Of a stretch of DNA of 38,522 bases, positions 15,718 through 24,507 are shown piece by piece. The position numbers and the translations under genes are program-made. The notes below the pieces were generated by a model. It was not told the origin of the DNA. It made no database searches and saw nothing but the letters and a program-made list of their open reading frames with translations. Location of the stretch: positions 1 through 38,522 of the forward strand of contig QBLT01000014.1 of the NCBI GenBank assembly GCA_003249105.1, read 5' to 3'. Each line of letters starts with the position of its first letter. The stretch's first letter is position 1. Origin of the DNA: Leptolyngbya sp. (GTDB lineage Bacteria; Cyanobacteriota; Cyanobacteriia; Phormidesmidales; Phormidesmidaceae).

Positions 15718-16386
15718 ATGCTATCCCTTCATCCAGATAGCTCTGGAAGTGCTTCTCCAGAGACTTCTATATCTATCATTCACCCATCAGCCCGGTGCCT
15801 AATAAAACGTTCCATTGATATTCTGGGTGCGCTAGTAGGGTTGGCCATACTGGCTTTGGTAGTGCTGCCAGTGGCCCTAGCCATTGGGCTAGACAGCCCT
15901 GGCCCTATTTTCTATGCTCAAACTCGTTACGGTCTCAAGGGCAAGCCTTTCACCATCTGGAAGTTTCGTTCCATGGTGCAAAATGCTGATGCCCTTAAGC
16001 AAACGGTTTCAAATCAAGCCCAGGGACTCATCTTTAAAAACGAAAACGACCCCCGCATTACCCGAGTCGGGAGTGTTTTGCGCAAAACGAGCCTAGACGA
16101 GTTTCCACAGTTTTGGAACGTGCTCAAAGGCGATATGAGCCTAGTTGGCACTCGCCCTCCTACCGCAGATGAGGTCTCTCGGTACAGCCCCCACCACTGG
16201 CGGCGGCTCGACGTTAAACCTGGCATCACAGGACAGTGGCAAATCAGTGGTCGATCAGCCATCAAAGACTTTGAGGAAATCATGCACCTAGATTTGCAGT
16301 ATCAGGCCATCTGGTCGCCCTGGTACGATCTTCAAGTCATTCTCAAGACGGTCGTAGTAATGCTCGATCGCAGAGGTGCCTTTTAG
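15718..16386 (+). CDS. Polyprenyl-phosphate sugar-1-phosphate transferase (exopolysaccharide)
   Basis: Bacterial sugar transferase (WcaJ/PglC-like) that transfers a sugar phosphate to the lipid carrier and starts exopolysaccharide repeat assembly. It has about 222 residues. A single hydrophobic N-terminal helix ([20 protein letters not shown]) is followed by the conserved [43 protein letters not shown] and GTRPP motifs and [12 protein letters not shown] near the C-terminus. The monotopic short form lacks the multi-span N-terminal domain of WbaP. The ATG at 15718 is preferred over an upstream TTG at 15679. The gene is alone, without glycosyltransferases or Wzx/Wzy nearby. It ends 11 bp from convergent proB. 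Confidence 0.92.
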   Translation: MLSLHPDSSGSASPETSISIIHPSARCLIKRSIDILGALVGLAILALVVLPVALAIGLDSPGPIFYAQTRYGLKGKPFTIWKFRSMVQNADALKQTVSNQAQGLIFKNENDPRITRVGSVLRKTSLDEFPQFWNVLKGDMSLVGTRPPTADEVSRYSPHHWRRLDVKPGITGQWQISGRSAIKDFEEIMHLDLQYQAIWSPWYDLQVILKTVVVMLDRRGAF

Positions 16387-16397
16387 GAGCATCAGGT

Positions 16398-17558
16398 TTA
16401 CAGATCACTGCCCTCATCGCCCTCAGTATCTATATCTGTATCTGTAGCAATCACCAGGTTATCGCGATGGATGACGGTATCTGCGCCGGCATAGCCTAGG
16501 ATAGCTGGAATATCTTCTGAACGGCGACCCAGAATTTGGCTAAGGTCTGGGGCACTGTAGTTAATAATGCCCCTAGCGATCTCTTCGCCGCTGGCAGCAC
16601 AGACCACGACGGCGTCTTGGGCCTCAAAGTCTCCCTCTAAATGGGTAATACCAGCAGCTAAAAGTGACTTCCCCCCCTGCAAAATAGCCAGGGTTGCACC
16701 CTGGTCTAAGTAAAGGCGGCCTGAGGGAGCAAGACCAGCGGCAATCCAGCGCTTGCGAGCACGACTAGGTCGGGGCGATGGGGAAAATTGCGTACCCACC
16801 GCCTCTCCAGCGATGGCCCGAATCACATTCTGCGGCTGGCGACCATCGGTAATGACAGTGCGCACCCCCGCCGTAGTAGCGATTTGAGCAGCTTCTAGCT
16901 TAGTTAGCATACCGCCCGTACCCCAGGCCGAGCCCTGTCCACCCGCCCCTGCTTTGAGCGCCTGAATGTCTGCCAGTCGATCGATAGCGATAATCGGCTG
17001 AGCCTCGGGGTTAGAGCGGGGATCAGCAGAATATAGGCGATCGACATCAGTCAATAGAAACAGCCACTGAGCACCAATCAAGCTCGCAACCAGAGCCGAG
17101 AGAGTGTCATTGTCGCCAAACTTGAGTTCTTCCACAGCAACGGTGTCGTTCTCGTTGACGATGGGAATGATGCCCATCGTCAACAGCTGACGAAAGGTGC
17201 GGTAGCTGTTGACATAGCGCGATCGCTGGGCCAGATCGCTGCGGGTCAGCAGCACTTGGGCAATAGGCTGGTTGAGGGCCGAGAATAGGTCATCATAGAT
17301 GCGCATGAGGCGTCCTTGCCCCACGGCTGCCACAGCCTGCTTCATCGCCAAAGTTTTGGGGCGCTCAGCCAGGTTGAGGCGGCGGCAGCCAATGCCCACG
17401 GCCCCTGAGGAGACTAAAACAACCTGGTGCCCTTGCTGGCGTAGGGTGCAAAGGGTCTCGACCAGTGCAGCTAGGGTAGAGAGGGCAAACTGACCAGTGC
17501 TAGTGCCAGTTAGGCTAGAAGTACCGATTTTGACCACTAGGGTTTGAACTGAGCTCAC
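16398..17558 (-). CDS. proB: Glutamate 5-kinase
   Basis: First enzyme of proline biosynthesis: ATP-dependent phosphorylation of L-glutamate to glutamyl 5-phosphate. The 386 residues include an amino-acid kinase domain ([11 protein letters not shown] at the N-terminus, [40 protein letters not shown]) and a C-terminal PUA domain from about residue 285 ([23 protein letters not shown]). The tail ends in an acidic [12 protein letters not shown] stretch. The start codon is GTG without an obvious ribosome site. It is the last gene of the minus-strand block after YqeG, with a 337-bp spacer, so it probably has its own promoter. Confidence 0.96.
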   Translation of the reverse strand: MSSVQTLVVKIGTSSLTGTSTGQFALSTLAALVETLCTLRQQGHQVVLVSSGAVGIGCRRLNLAERPKTLAMKQAVAAVGQGRLMRIYDDLFSALNQPIAQVLLTRSDLAQRSRYVNSYRTFRQLLTMGIIPIVNENDTVAVEELKFGDNDTLSALVASLIGAQWLFLLTDVDRLYSADPRSNPEAQPIIAIDRLADIQALKAGAGGQGSAWGTGGMLTKLEAAQIATTAGVRTVITDGRQPQNVIRAIAGEAVGTQFSPSPRPSRARKRWIAAGLAPSGRLYLDQGATLAILQGGKSLLAAGITHLEGDFEAQDAVVVCAASGEEIARGIINYSAPDLSQILGRRSEDIPAILGYAGADTVIHRDNLVIATDTDIDTEGDEGSDL

Positions 17559-17895
17559 AGGCGGGCCATATCAGGAGAGACAGCCCTGGCAGTATAGCAA
17601 TCGACCCAGACACAGCGCATAGTCGAGTTGATCCTAGAACGGTTCTGGATCGCTATTGAGTCCCTAAAAACTTTGGGCGCCAACCCAAAAGGCGACGCCC
17701 AAAAATAGCTTATTAAATTTAAGAGCCTATATGAAACTGGCCCTTGTTTATGATTACTACTATCGCAGCGGCATTGAGGTTTCAACTCAACTCTAATGTT
17801 TTCTTTATATTTAGACCTACGAATTTTTTCGTCTGAAATACTTCGCTGTGTAAACATTCTTTAACAATGTTAAGCCAATGTTTGAGCTATTACTC
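17559..17895. other. proB-yqeG intergenic region
   Basis: No coding sequence supported. It contains the hairpin at 17672-17703 and must hold the proB promoter between that hairpin and 17558. Confidence 0.4.
17672..17703 (-). terminator. Candidate terminator downstream of yqeG
   Basis: TTTGGGCG and CGCCCAAA form an 8-bp stem, flanked by A/T runs on both sides. It is about 190 bp after the YqeG stop on the minus strand, rather far for a standard terminator, so it could also serve as a leader hairpin. Confidence 0.4.
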
Positions 17896-18405
17896 CTAGA
17901 ACGTAACGCCAAAATACTGGGAGATAACCACCTCAAGGGTCCGTAAGGGTGAAGTGCGAACCACCTGGTTAAGCCCCGGCATGGGGTTGACCAAGATGGT
18001 AAACAACCCAACTCGGTTGCCAGCTAAGACATCGGTGAATAGGCGATCGCCTACCATCGCAACCTGTTCAACGGGCAAGTCCATAGCCGCTAAGGCCAGC
18101 TTCAACTTGCGTCCTGAGGGCTTGCCGGCGCTAGTTAAGTAAGGCACATCAAACAGCGAGGCAATGCGACTAATGCGGTGAGCATTGATGTTGTTGCTTA
18201 CAAGCCATATCGTCGCAATCGCCTTCATCTGATGCATCCAGTGGGCTAGGTCAGGGTTAGTTTCAGCCTGACGCAAAGGCACCAGGGTGTCGTCCACATC
18301 CAAAATCAGCCCCTTAAGGTTGTGCTGAGCCAGCAGCTCAGGGGAAATTGCCAGAACGTTGCCGTCCAGCACTAGATCGGGTTGCAGCAGGCGAGAAAAC
18401 GACAT
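17896..18405 (-). CDS. YqeG-family HAD IIIA-type phosphatase
   Basis: A 169-residue haloacid-dehalogenase-type phosphatase. Motif I is LILDVDDTLVPL with the nucleophilic and acid/base aspartates, motif II is in WLVSNN, the motif III lysine lies in AGKPSGRKLKLAL and the motif IV aspartates in VAMVGDRLFTDVLAGNRVG. Length and motifs fit the YqeG subfamily. Related organellar enzymes (GEP4) act as phosphatidylglycerophosphate phosphatase, a possible role in cyanobacterial lipid synthesis but not shown here. The ATG at 18405 (MSFSRLLQPDLVL) is chosen; the frame stays open upstream to 18633 but that part overlaps mltG and lacks family similarity. It lies 133 bp downstream of mltG on the same strand. 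Confidence 0.92.
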   Translation of the reverse strand: MSFSRLLQPDLVLDGNVLAISPELLAQHNLKGLILDVDDTLVPLRQAETNPDLAHWMHQMKAIATIWLVSNNINAHRISRIASLFDVPYLTSAGKPSGRKLKLALAAMDLPVEQVAMVGDRLFTDVLAGNRVGLFTILVNPMPGLNQVVRTSPLRTLEVVISQYFGVTF

Positions 18406-18538
18406 AACAAAACCATAGCCCCAAACGTAGCATAGTCTAGATTGGTGGTCTAAAGCTGTTGGAAAAGCCAGCAGCAACCAAGTTGTAGCGGTTGAGGCAC
18501 GGCAGTCGCCCAAAGGATGGAGGGCCCATGAGTTGGGG

Positions 18539-19600
18539 CTAATTATCGATGGTGGCGCGAATCGCGTCGCGGGCGGCTTCGTGCTCTGCCAATGTGCGGC
18601 TAAACACGTGGGTACCGTCGTAGCGAGCCACAAAAAACAGATAATCGGTAGACTCAGGGGCTAGGGTGGCCTCTAGACTGGCTCTACCAGCGCTGGCGAT
18701 CGGAGTCGGGGGCAACCCCGGATTGATGTAAGTATTGTAGGGGGAAGGGGTACCCACCTGAGTCCAGGTAAGGGGTTGCTCTGGAGTCTGCACAATGCCC
18801 AAACCATATTCGACCGTAGGATCGGCACCTAAAGGCATATTCTGATTGAGCCGGTTGGTAAAGACTCCGGCAATTGTGCCGCGCTCGTCGGCAATCACAG
18901 CTTCTTTTTCGACGATGCTGGCTAGGGTAGCCCAATCTAAAAGGGTTAAGTCGGTTCTCGCCTGTTGGTAGACCGGCAGCGCTACCGTCTCAAATCGGTT
19001 CAGCATTATATCGACCACTGCCTCAGGGGTAACTCCCTCCGCCGGCAGTTGATAGGTATCGGGGAACAAAAAGCCCTCCACGTGGGGAATCCCATCGGGC
19101 AGCCAGGGGTATGTATCCTTAGGCACTTGCTCGGTGGCAGCTAAAAAAGCATCGGCGGAGAAAAATCCTTCATCCTCAAAGTAGGTCGCCATTTGCCGGC
19201 GGTTCCACCCCTCAGGAACCGTGAACGAGGTTTGCACCACTTGACCACTGCGGATCACGTCGGCGATCGCAGTCATCGAGTCGGCTGGGTTTAGGGCATA
19301 GGTGCCTGCCTGAAACCCACCCTCGGCATTCTGCCAGGTTTGCCAGCGCGACCACAGCTTCCAAGCTAGGGCTGAGCGAATCAGACCAGCCGCCTCCAAA
19401 TCTTGGCCAATCTGTTGGCCAGGAGTGCCCGGTGGAATTTGAATTTGAACTGTTTGAGGCGCAGCTTCAGCAGACGTTTCACTGACCGGTTGATTGGCCC
19501 AGCTCCACCAGGCCCAGCCTTGCCAAGCTGCTCCCCCCGCCGCTAGGGGCACCAATAGCCCCAAAAAACTCCACCGAACCCAGCGTGAACCTTTAGCCAT
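18539..19600 (-). CDS. mltG: Endolytic murein transglycosylase MltG
   Basis: Membrane-bound lytic transglycosylase that cleaves nascent glycan strands and sets their length; 353 residues. A short basic cytoplasmic tail and one TM helix (about 9-33) precede a LysM-like subdomain (IQIPPGTPGQQIGQDLEAAG). The YceG catalytic domain follows with VEGFLFPDTY, the glutamate-containing SIVEKEAVI motif (residues 228-236), GVFTNRLNQNMPLGADPTVEYG, YNTYINPGLPPTPIA and the ending FFVARYDGTHVFSRTLAEH. Full length. It sits between DUF3727 (35 bp) and YqeG on one strand, a gene order I recall as common in cyanobacteria. Confidence 0.96.
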   Translation of the reverse strand: MAKGSRWVRWSFLGLLVPLAAGGAAWQGWAWWSWANQPVSETSAEAAPQTVQIQIPPGTPGQQIGQDLEAAGLIRSALAWKLWSRWQTWQNAEGGFQAGTYALNPADSMTAIADVIRSGQVVQTSFTVPEGWNRRQMATYFEDEGFFSADAFLAATEQVPKDTYPWLPDGIPHVEGFLFPDTYQLPAEGVTPEAVVDIMLNRFETVALPVYQQARTDLTLLDWATLASIVEKEAVIADERGTIAGVFTNRLNQNMPLGADPTVEYGLGIVQTPEQPLTWTQVGTPSPYNTYINPGLPPTPIASAGRASLEATLAPESTDYLFFVARYDGTHVFSRTLAEHEAARDAIRATIDN

Positions 19601-19635
19601 GATTGCACTATCGATAATCGCCGTTACGGACGTTC

Positions 19636-20199
19636 TTACTCTAGTAGATCAAACAATTTTTCCTCTAGGCTACCGCGAATGGTTTGAAATTCTTCTGGAG
19701 TCACTACCTCCAGCGAACCGTCGCTGGTGCGGTGAGCAAAAATCAGCAGCGGGTCGAGAGGCGTGCACAGTGTATATTCTTCTTCCTCGTAGAAGCAGGT
19801 GGCCAAAATCTGAAATTCTTCTGTGACGGGGTTACCGGCTTCATCGAGGTCATCTAGCTCTAGGGTGAGGCAGTTGTCTTCCTCAGCTTCGGGCACCTCT
19901 CCCGATGCAGTTAGGGTAATGGCGGTGCGCTGAAGGGTCAAATTTTGCTCAGCCAGCACAGCCTTGGCGGTAAGAAAGACTTGATCGATCTCTTCCTCTT
20001 CCACATCCATTAAGACCTCGTCGTCATTGTCGTCTTGCTGCCACACAAAAATTTCGATGGGGGCATCAATGGGCAGCAAAAGTAAGTATTCGCGATCGTT
20101 GAGCTGAAAGCTCTGCTCCACCTGGCAGGGCAGAAACCGGCCGACATCGTCGGTGAGAACTACGGCTGACTCGTCAATCGGTTGGGTGTTATCCGCCAT
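19636..20199 (-). CDS. DUF3727 domain protein
   Basis: An acidic, soluble protein of 187 residues that I assign to cyanobacterial DUF3727. It appears to contain two related segments of DUF1292 style: the first around VGRFLPCQVEQSF through YLLLLPIDAPIEIFVW, and the second around DEAGNPVTEEFQILATCF through YTLCTPLDPLLIFAHR. Both end with a proline-aspartate turn and a hydrophobic strand. Function is unknown. The ATG at 20199 is chosen since the family begins at VVLTDDVGRFLPC; an upstream in-frame start at 20262 adds residues with no similarity. It lies between ruvX and mltG in the same direction, suggesting co-transcription. Confidence 0.85.
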   Translation of the reverse strand: MADNTQPIDESAVVLTDDVGRFLPCQVEQSFQLNDREYLLLLPIDAPIEIFVWQQDDNDDEVLMDVEEEEIDQVFLTAKAVLAEQNLTLQRTAITLTASGEVPEAEEDNCLTLELDDLDEAGNPVTEEFQILATCFYEEEEYTLCTPLDPLLIFAHRTSDGSLEVVTPEEFQTIRGSLEEKLFDLLE

Positions 20200-20302
20200 G
20201 GAGGCTACTCTTCTCTCGGTAACCAGGTGCAGTGGATCAACACCGCAGCCCAGTATGAACACTGAACGGTGTTATCAGAATATCCCATCCTGTTACGTCT
20301 GT

Positions 20303-20728
20303 TTACGATAAGCGTCGTTCGTCTAGCCAGCGCTGCAGGATGATGGCGGCCGCCTTGCGGTCAATCAGCGCCTTTTCCTGAGCCACCGAATGGCCTGCGG
20401 CACGCATGAGGTGTTCGGCCTCTATAGAACTCAGGCGTTCGTCGACGTAGACAACAGGCAGCGATAGAGCCTGGCTAAGTCCCTGGGCCATTTTGCGCAC
20501 TTGGCGAGCCTGAGACCCCTCTTCCCCGTCCATGGTTAGCGGCAAACCTACGACCAGTACCTGGGCCTGCCGAGCCTTGACCAAGTGTTGCAAATCGGCC
20601 ACCAAGTCTTGAAACGATCGCCGCTGTAGCGTGGTGAGCCCAGTGGCAATTAGGCCGGTGCCATCGCAACCCGCGACCCCAATGCGTCGGCGACCGATAT
20701 CTAACCCTAGGGCCGAAACCATTGCCAT
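20303..20728 (-). CDS. ruvX: Putative Holliday junction resolvase RuvX/YqgF
   Basis: A 141-residue RNase H-fold nuclease. The N-terminal LGLDIGRRRIGVAGCD carries the first catalytic aspartate. VLVVGLPLTMDGEEG and VVYVDERLSSIEAEHLM supply the glutamate, and the conserved RKAAAIILQRWLD closes the fold. The family is linked to Holliday junction resolution and to 16S rRNA maturation in E. coli; which applies here is not visible. It begins 14 bp after the GNAT gene, so the two are probably co-transcribed, and DUF3727 and mltG follow. Confidence 0.95.
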   Translation of the reverse strand: MAMVSALGLDIGRRRIGVAGCDGTGLIATGLTTLQRRSFQDLVADLQHLVKARQAQVLVVGLPLTMDGEEGSQARQVRKMAQGLSQALSLPVVYVDERLSSIEAEHLMRAAGHSVAQEKALIDRKAAAIILQRWLDERRLS

Positions 20729-20742
20729 AGCCGTGTAGAATC

Positions 20743-21975
20743 TCAGCGATCGCCCTCAGCAGGCGGCGTATCGGCACCTATATCTGGCGTTTGTGAACCC
20801 AACATAGCCTGCCAACGATCTGCCGACCAGGTCATGCGTCCAGGCACCGGCTTGCCAGCGGGCTGTAGCCCCGTCAACACATCTGATAGCTGCAAACCCT
20901 CCAGGGAAAGGTGACGAGCTTCGCGCACTTTGTGCCACACCGAGCGCGACATCAGCAGCGCGTGGGATGCGGGAGTTGCTTGAATTTGGGTAAAACACTC
21001 CTCCCGCTCAGGTTGATAATCGAGGGAAGTCAGCCGTAGGGACTGGGCTGGAAAAGGCTGCAAGATCTTGGCCATCTGCGTCATCAGCTCGGGGTAAAGC
21101 CAGGTGTAGGCCGGATGCACCGTTAACCCGGCCTCGTGAGGCTGCTGCCCATCACGGGAAATAGCGAGCTTAAATTGGCCGATCGCTGCCTTGCGCTGCT
21201 GCTCAAACACATAGGCGCTGACGGTTTCCACCTGATTAACTAAACGGTCAGCAGTGGCGGTAACGCTGCTCAACAGCCCTGACTTAAAGTCTTGAATTTG
21301 GTGATCAAACACCTGACGAACCAGCGGCGGCATAGAAGCCGTGTCAAGCTGATATAAAAGCTGAGAATCGGCGTTGCTGATTGGCAGCAAGTTGGGCAAA
21401 TCAGGCTCCCGCTGGGCCAGGGCTTCGATCTGCTCGGATGCCATTTCCCAATAGGTCATCTGAGCCAGCGGCTGAAACCCGTTGAAGCGATAAAGGGCCA
21501 GGGCGGAAGTGTGGTTGACGTCCACTTCAAGCATCCAGGTTCTAGCTTCCCAAATCACCTCAAAGCAGTGGCGCAGCAGCCTTGAGCCAACGTCCATGTA
21601 GCCTGAGGCAGCCACGTATCCAGCGGTTGCTGTGTCGGCTAAAGCACGACGATTAATGACCACTTGCTCCACCCGCCAGGTGCTGCGCGTTTGGTTAAAG
21701 GGCGACACCTGAATAAACCCCACCAAACTCTTTTGGCGCTCGGCTACAAAGGTGGTCTGACTTTGCTGCTGCACAGACCGGGGCAGCCAGCTTAAAACTT
21801 TGAGGGGAGCATACCAGCGGCGCTGATAATCTAACCAGGTGACGATGGCCTGGGCAGCGTCAGGATCACCACCAGCTTCCAGATCCTCTGGCTGCCACTG
21901 CTTTAAGTCGTCTAAATCGCGATATTGCAGCGGCCTTACTGTTAAGGTAGGGCCAGGAGCTGTCATCGGTGCCAT
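20743..21975 (-). CDS. GNAT-family N-acetyltransferase, two-domain
   Basis: A 410-residue soluble protein. The N-terminal half (about 8-180) is a GNAT domain with TVRPLQYRDLDDLKQW at the start, strand KSLVGFIQVSPF, and the acetyl-CoA/C-terminal signature WMLEVDVNHTSALALYRFNGFQPLAQMTYW. The second half (about 200-380) has a related layout ending in QSLRLTSLDYQPEREECF and probably a second, degenerate GNAT fold. The tail is polar. The substrate is unknown. It heads the minus-strand block through ruvX. The ATG at 21975 is used; an ATG three codons in is equally possible. An AT-rich palindrome at 22097-22114 lies upstream, between this gene and cruF. Confidence 0.82.
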   Translation of the reverse strand: MAPMTAPGPTLTVRPLQYRDLDDLKQWQPEDLEAGGDPDAAQAIVTWLDYQRRWYAPLKVLSWLPRSVQQQSQTTFVAERQKSLVGFIQVSPFNQTRSTWRVEQVVINRRALADTATAGYVAASGYMDVGSRLLRHCFEVIWEARTWMLEVDVNHTSALALYRFNGFQPLAQMTYWEMASEQIEALAQREPDLPNLLPISNADSQLLYQLDTASMPPLVRQVFDHQIQDFKSGLLSSVTATADRLVNQVETVSAYVFEQQRKAAIGQFKLAISRDGQQPHEAGLTVHPAYTWLYPELMTQMAKILQPFPAQSLRLTSLDYQPEREECFTQIQATPASHALLMSRSVWHKVREARHLSLEGLQLSDVLTGLQPAGKPVPGRMTWSADRWQAMLGSQTPDIGADTPPAEGDR

Positions 21976-22096
21976 AGGATCTCAGAGATCTGACCTGTAT
22001 GCCGTTATCCTAGCCGATTTTCCGGATTTCCACACCGCCCCTAGTCAAGGCAAGAGCTACGTCGGCTGCCTGCTAAGCCGGTAGAGCTTCTTTTAG

Positions 22097-22114
22097 AAAT
22101 TTTGTAGAAAATTT
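22097..22114. promoter_or_regulatory. AT-rich palindrome in GNAT-cruF divergent region
   Basis: AAATTTT-GTAG-AAAATTT is a perfect inverted repeat in the divergent promoter space. It could be an operator or simply an AT-rich promoter element. Confidence 0.3.
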
Positions 22115-22269
22115 AAGGATGCAGCGGAGGAGAGCTGTAAAACTCACCATTTACAAAACTTATGATTTAGGCGACGATTGCAACTACGGCTGTTTTTTCA
22201 GCCCTGATCTATTGAAGAACGGTTAGTGGTCGAGCCCTACAGCCCGACCAGCGGTATCTAGGAATTACC

Positions 22270-23190
22270 ATGAGAAATCTTTTAGCCATCGAGCGGTTTT
22301 GCCTATACGGTCACGTTGTCGCCATGGCCTTTGGCCTGGCTGGGCTGCTGTGGGTGGTGCCTCACCCTGGCATCCTAGAGTACTTACCGGCAGGGCCAAC
22401 CCTCTTCCGGTGGAGCATGGCCGGGGGCGGCGTGGGCTACATTTTGCTGGGAACCGTGGCAGTCGCTCTGTATGCCTATCGCACCCTAGGGCTGGGCAGC
22501 CTGATCACCTTTGCGATCGCAGCCATCGGCGTTTCGCTCACAAGTGAGCTGCTGGGCACCAGCACTGGATTTCCCTTCGGCCACTACAGCTACCTCAACG
22601 GGTTGGGTTATAAGGTGGCTGGTCTGGTGCCTTTTACTATTCCGCTGTCGTGGTTTTATCTGGGCCTGGCGTCGTTTTTGCTGGCCCGCAGCGGTTTGGC
22701 TGCTGGGGGCGGTGCCGGTCGCTACAACTGGGCGCGATCGCTAGCTGCCGTATTTTTAGGCTCCATCCTGCTCACCTCTTGGGATTTTGTGCTCGATCCG
22801 GCCATGAGTCAGACCGCTCTGCCTTTCTGGTACTGGCACGAACCCGGCGCGTTTTTTGGCATGCCCTACCAAAATTTTGCGGGCTGGCTCGGGACTGGGG
22901 TCGTCTTTATGGGCGTAGCCCTAGGACTTTGGAAAACCTTCAAATTTTCGCCTGAGCTCGACCAGAGGCAGCTCACCCTACCCCTGGTTGTGTATCTGGC
23001 CAACTTCGGCTTTGCCCTGGTGATGAGTCTGGCCGCTGGCTTCTACATCCCCATCGCACTGGGCATTTTGACTGGAGCCCTGCCTGCGGTACTCTGCTGG
23101 CGTGCCACGGCTCAAGAGGAGCTATCAGATTCGCTGGTTGAGCCTACTCAGGTTCTTGAAGCTCCGGTTGCGGTGACTAAGGGCTCTTAA
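22270..23190 (+). CDS. cruF: Carotenoid 1',2'-hydratase CruF
   Basis: Integral membrane protein of 306 residues, of the carotenoid biosynthesis (DUF422) family. CruF adds water to the psi end of gamma-carotene-type intermediates, making the 1'-hydroxyl needed for myxoxanthophyll and related glycosides. Visible signatures are SLTSELLGTSTGFPFGHYSY, IPLSWFYLGLASFLLAR, LTSWDFVLDPAMSQ and FFGMPYQNFAGWLGTG, with about seven hydrophobic spans. The conserved acidic and histidine residues lie in the EllGTstGFPFGHY and WDFVLDP motifs. cruG follows 99 bp downstream, a pairing known in cyanobacteria. The C-terminal tail after about 280 is polar. Confidence 0.93.
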   Translation: MRNLLAIERFCLYGHVVAMAFGLAGLLWVVPHPGILEYLPAGPTLFRWSMAGGGVGYILLGTVAVALYAYRTLGLGSLITFAIAAIGVSLTSELLGTSTGFPFGHYSYLNGLGYKVAGLVPFTIPLSWFYLGLASFLLARSGLAAGGGAGRYNWARSLAAVFLGSILLTSWDFVLDPAMSQTALPFWYWHEPGAFFGMPYQNFAGWLGTGVVFMGVALGLWKTFKFSPELDQRQLTLPLVVYLANFGFALVMSLAAGFYIPIALGILTGALPAVLCWRATAQEELSDSLVEPTQVLEAPVAVTKGS

Positions 23191-23237
23191 GTAGGGCAGC
23201 GTTAACTTCTACCTAATTTCTAGAGAACAGTCCCCAG

Positions 23238-23265
23238 GCCTCGGATAGTAGATACTATCCGAGGC
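23238..23265 (+). other. Perfect hairpin between cruF and cruG
   Basis: Thirteen-base arms (GCCTCGGATAGTA and its reverse complement) flank a 2-base GA centre. No T-run follows, so it is not a standard terminator. It sits 47 bp after the cruF stop and 24 bp before the cruG start, and could act as an RNA processing or stability element in the shared transcript. Confidence 0.65.
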
Positions 23266-23289
23266 TAAATATTCTGAAGAGGTATTCCC

Positions 23290-24507
23290 TTGCCCACCGA
23301 TGTGGCTACCCCATTCCCCTGGCCAAGTTTTGTAGCGCTTGTGCTGCTGTCGGCGCAGCTGCCAATGGTGGCGGTACTGCTGTCGCGATTGATGCAGGGG
23401 CCTTTTCGCAAGCCGCCCCTAGCTCCAACATCCCCTACCCTCGATATGCTGGGCACGGTTTCGGTGGTGGTGCCAACGCTTAACGAGGCAGACCGTATAC
23501 GCCCCTGTCTGGAGGGTTTGATGCGTCAAGGCTACGAAGTGCGGGAAATTTTAGTCGTCGATAGTCGGTCTACCGACGACACCCAGTCGGTAGTCAAGGC
23601 TTACCAGGCCCATGACCCACGGTTGCGCCTGCTAGTGGATGACCCTTTGCCCCAGGGGTGGGTAGGACGTCCTTGGGCCTTGGACTACGGCTTTCGCCAG
23701 ACATCAACCGCCAGCACTTGGGTTTTGGGCATCGATGCCGATACCCAGCCTCAGCCAGGGCTAGTGGCGGCATTAGCCAAAGCGATGACCCGCGAGGGCT
23801 ATGACCTGGTGTCGCTAGCGCCCCGATTCATTCTCAAGCACCCCGGCGAATTTTGGCTACAGCCCGCGTTGCTGATGACGCTGGTGTACCGATTTGGCCC
23901 GGCAGGTAGCCCCAGCAGCTCGTCTCAGCGGGTCATGGCCAACGGGCAGTGCTTTATGGTGCGGCGATCGCTGCTCGAAAAACTCGACGGCTATCAGGCC
24001 GCCGCCACCTCTTTTTGCGACGATGTCACCCTGGCTCGCCACGCCGCCGCCCAGGGGGCCAAAGTGGGCTTCTGGGATGGCACTCGCCTACTCAAGGTGC
24101 GCATGTACGAAGGCATGGCCGAAACTTGGCGCGAGTGGGGACGCTCCCTCGACCTCAAAGATGCGGCTCCGGCAGCTCAGGTCTGGTGGGACTGGATGTT
24201 TCTTGCCCTGGTGCAGGGGTTACCCTGGGTGCTCGTTCCAGGTCTAGGGGCACTTCAGCACGTTGCGCCCGCCTCGTGGTCGCTGGCGCTACAGATCTTG
24301 CTCATCGTGAATACGGGCTTGATCTTCATGCGCTTGGGTATGCAGGCAGCGGTGGCGTCGGCCTACGATCTCAAAGGAGCGCCAGGAGCCTGGGCTTTCT
24401 GGCTGTCGCCTCTGGCTGACCTAGCGGCGGTAGCGCGCATTGGGCTCTCGTCTCTGCGGCGACCTACCCAGTGGCGGGGGCGGCAGTATCCCGTCAGCGA
24501 GCCCTAG
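23290..24507 (+). CDS. cruG: Carotenoid glycosyltransferase CruG
   Basis: Family 2 glycosyltransferase of 405 residues that in characterised cyanobacteria adds the sugar to the 2'-hydroxyl of myxol-type carotenoids. An N-terminal hydrophobic helix (FVALVLLSAQLPMVAVLLSRL) anchors it. The GT-A domain shows VSVVVPTLNEADRI, ILVVDSRSTDDTQ, LGIDADTQPQ (the DxD-type metal site) and a later FCDDVTLARHAA. The C-terminus has two or three membrane helices. The start is TTG at 23290, supported by AGAGG five bases upstream (23278-23282... spacing about 7); the next ATG would cut the membrane helix. Its last bases overlap the convergent CYTH gene. Confidence 0.9.
   Translation: MPTDVATPFPWPSFVALVLLSAQLPMVAVLLSRLMQGPFRKPPLAPTSPTLDMLGTVSVVVPTLNEADRIRPCLEGLMRQGYEVREILVVDSRSTDDTQSVVKAYQAHDPRLRLLVDDPLPQGWVGRPWALDYGFRQTSTASTWVLGIDADTQPQPGLVAALAKAMTREGYDLVSLAPRFILKHPGEFWLQPALLMTLVYRFGPAGSPSSSSQRVMANGQCFMVRRSLLEKLDGYQAAATSFCDDVTLARHAAAQGAKVGFWDGTRLLKVRMYEGMAETWREWGRSLDLKDAAPAAQVWWDWMFLALVQGLPWVLVPGLGALQHVAPASWSLALQILLIVNTGLIFMRLGMQAAVASAYDLKGAPGAWAFWLSPLADLAAVARIGLSSLRRPTQWRGRQYPVSEP

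Noticed and set aside
18406..18633. Longer start of the YqeG phosphatase
   Set aside because: Would overlap mltG and the added residues show no family similarity.
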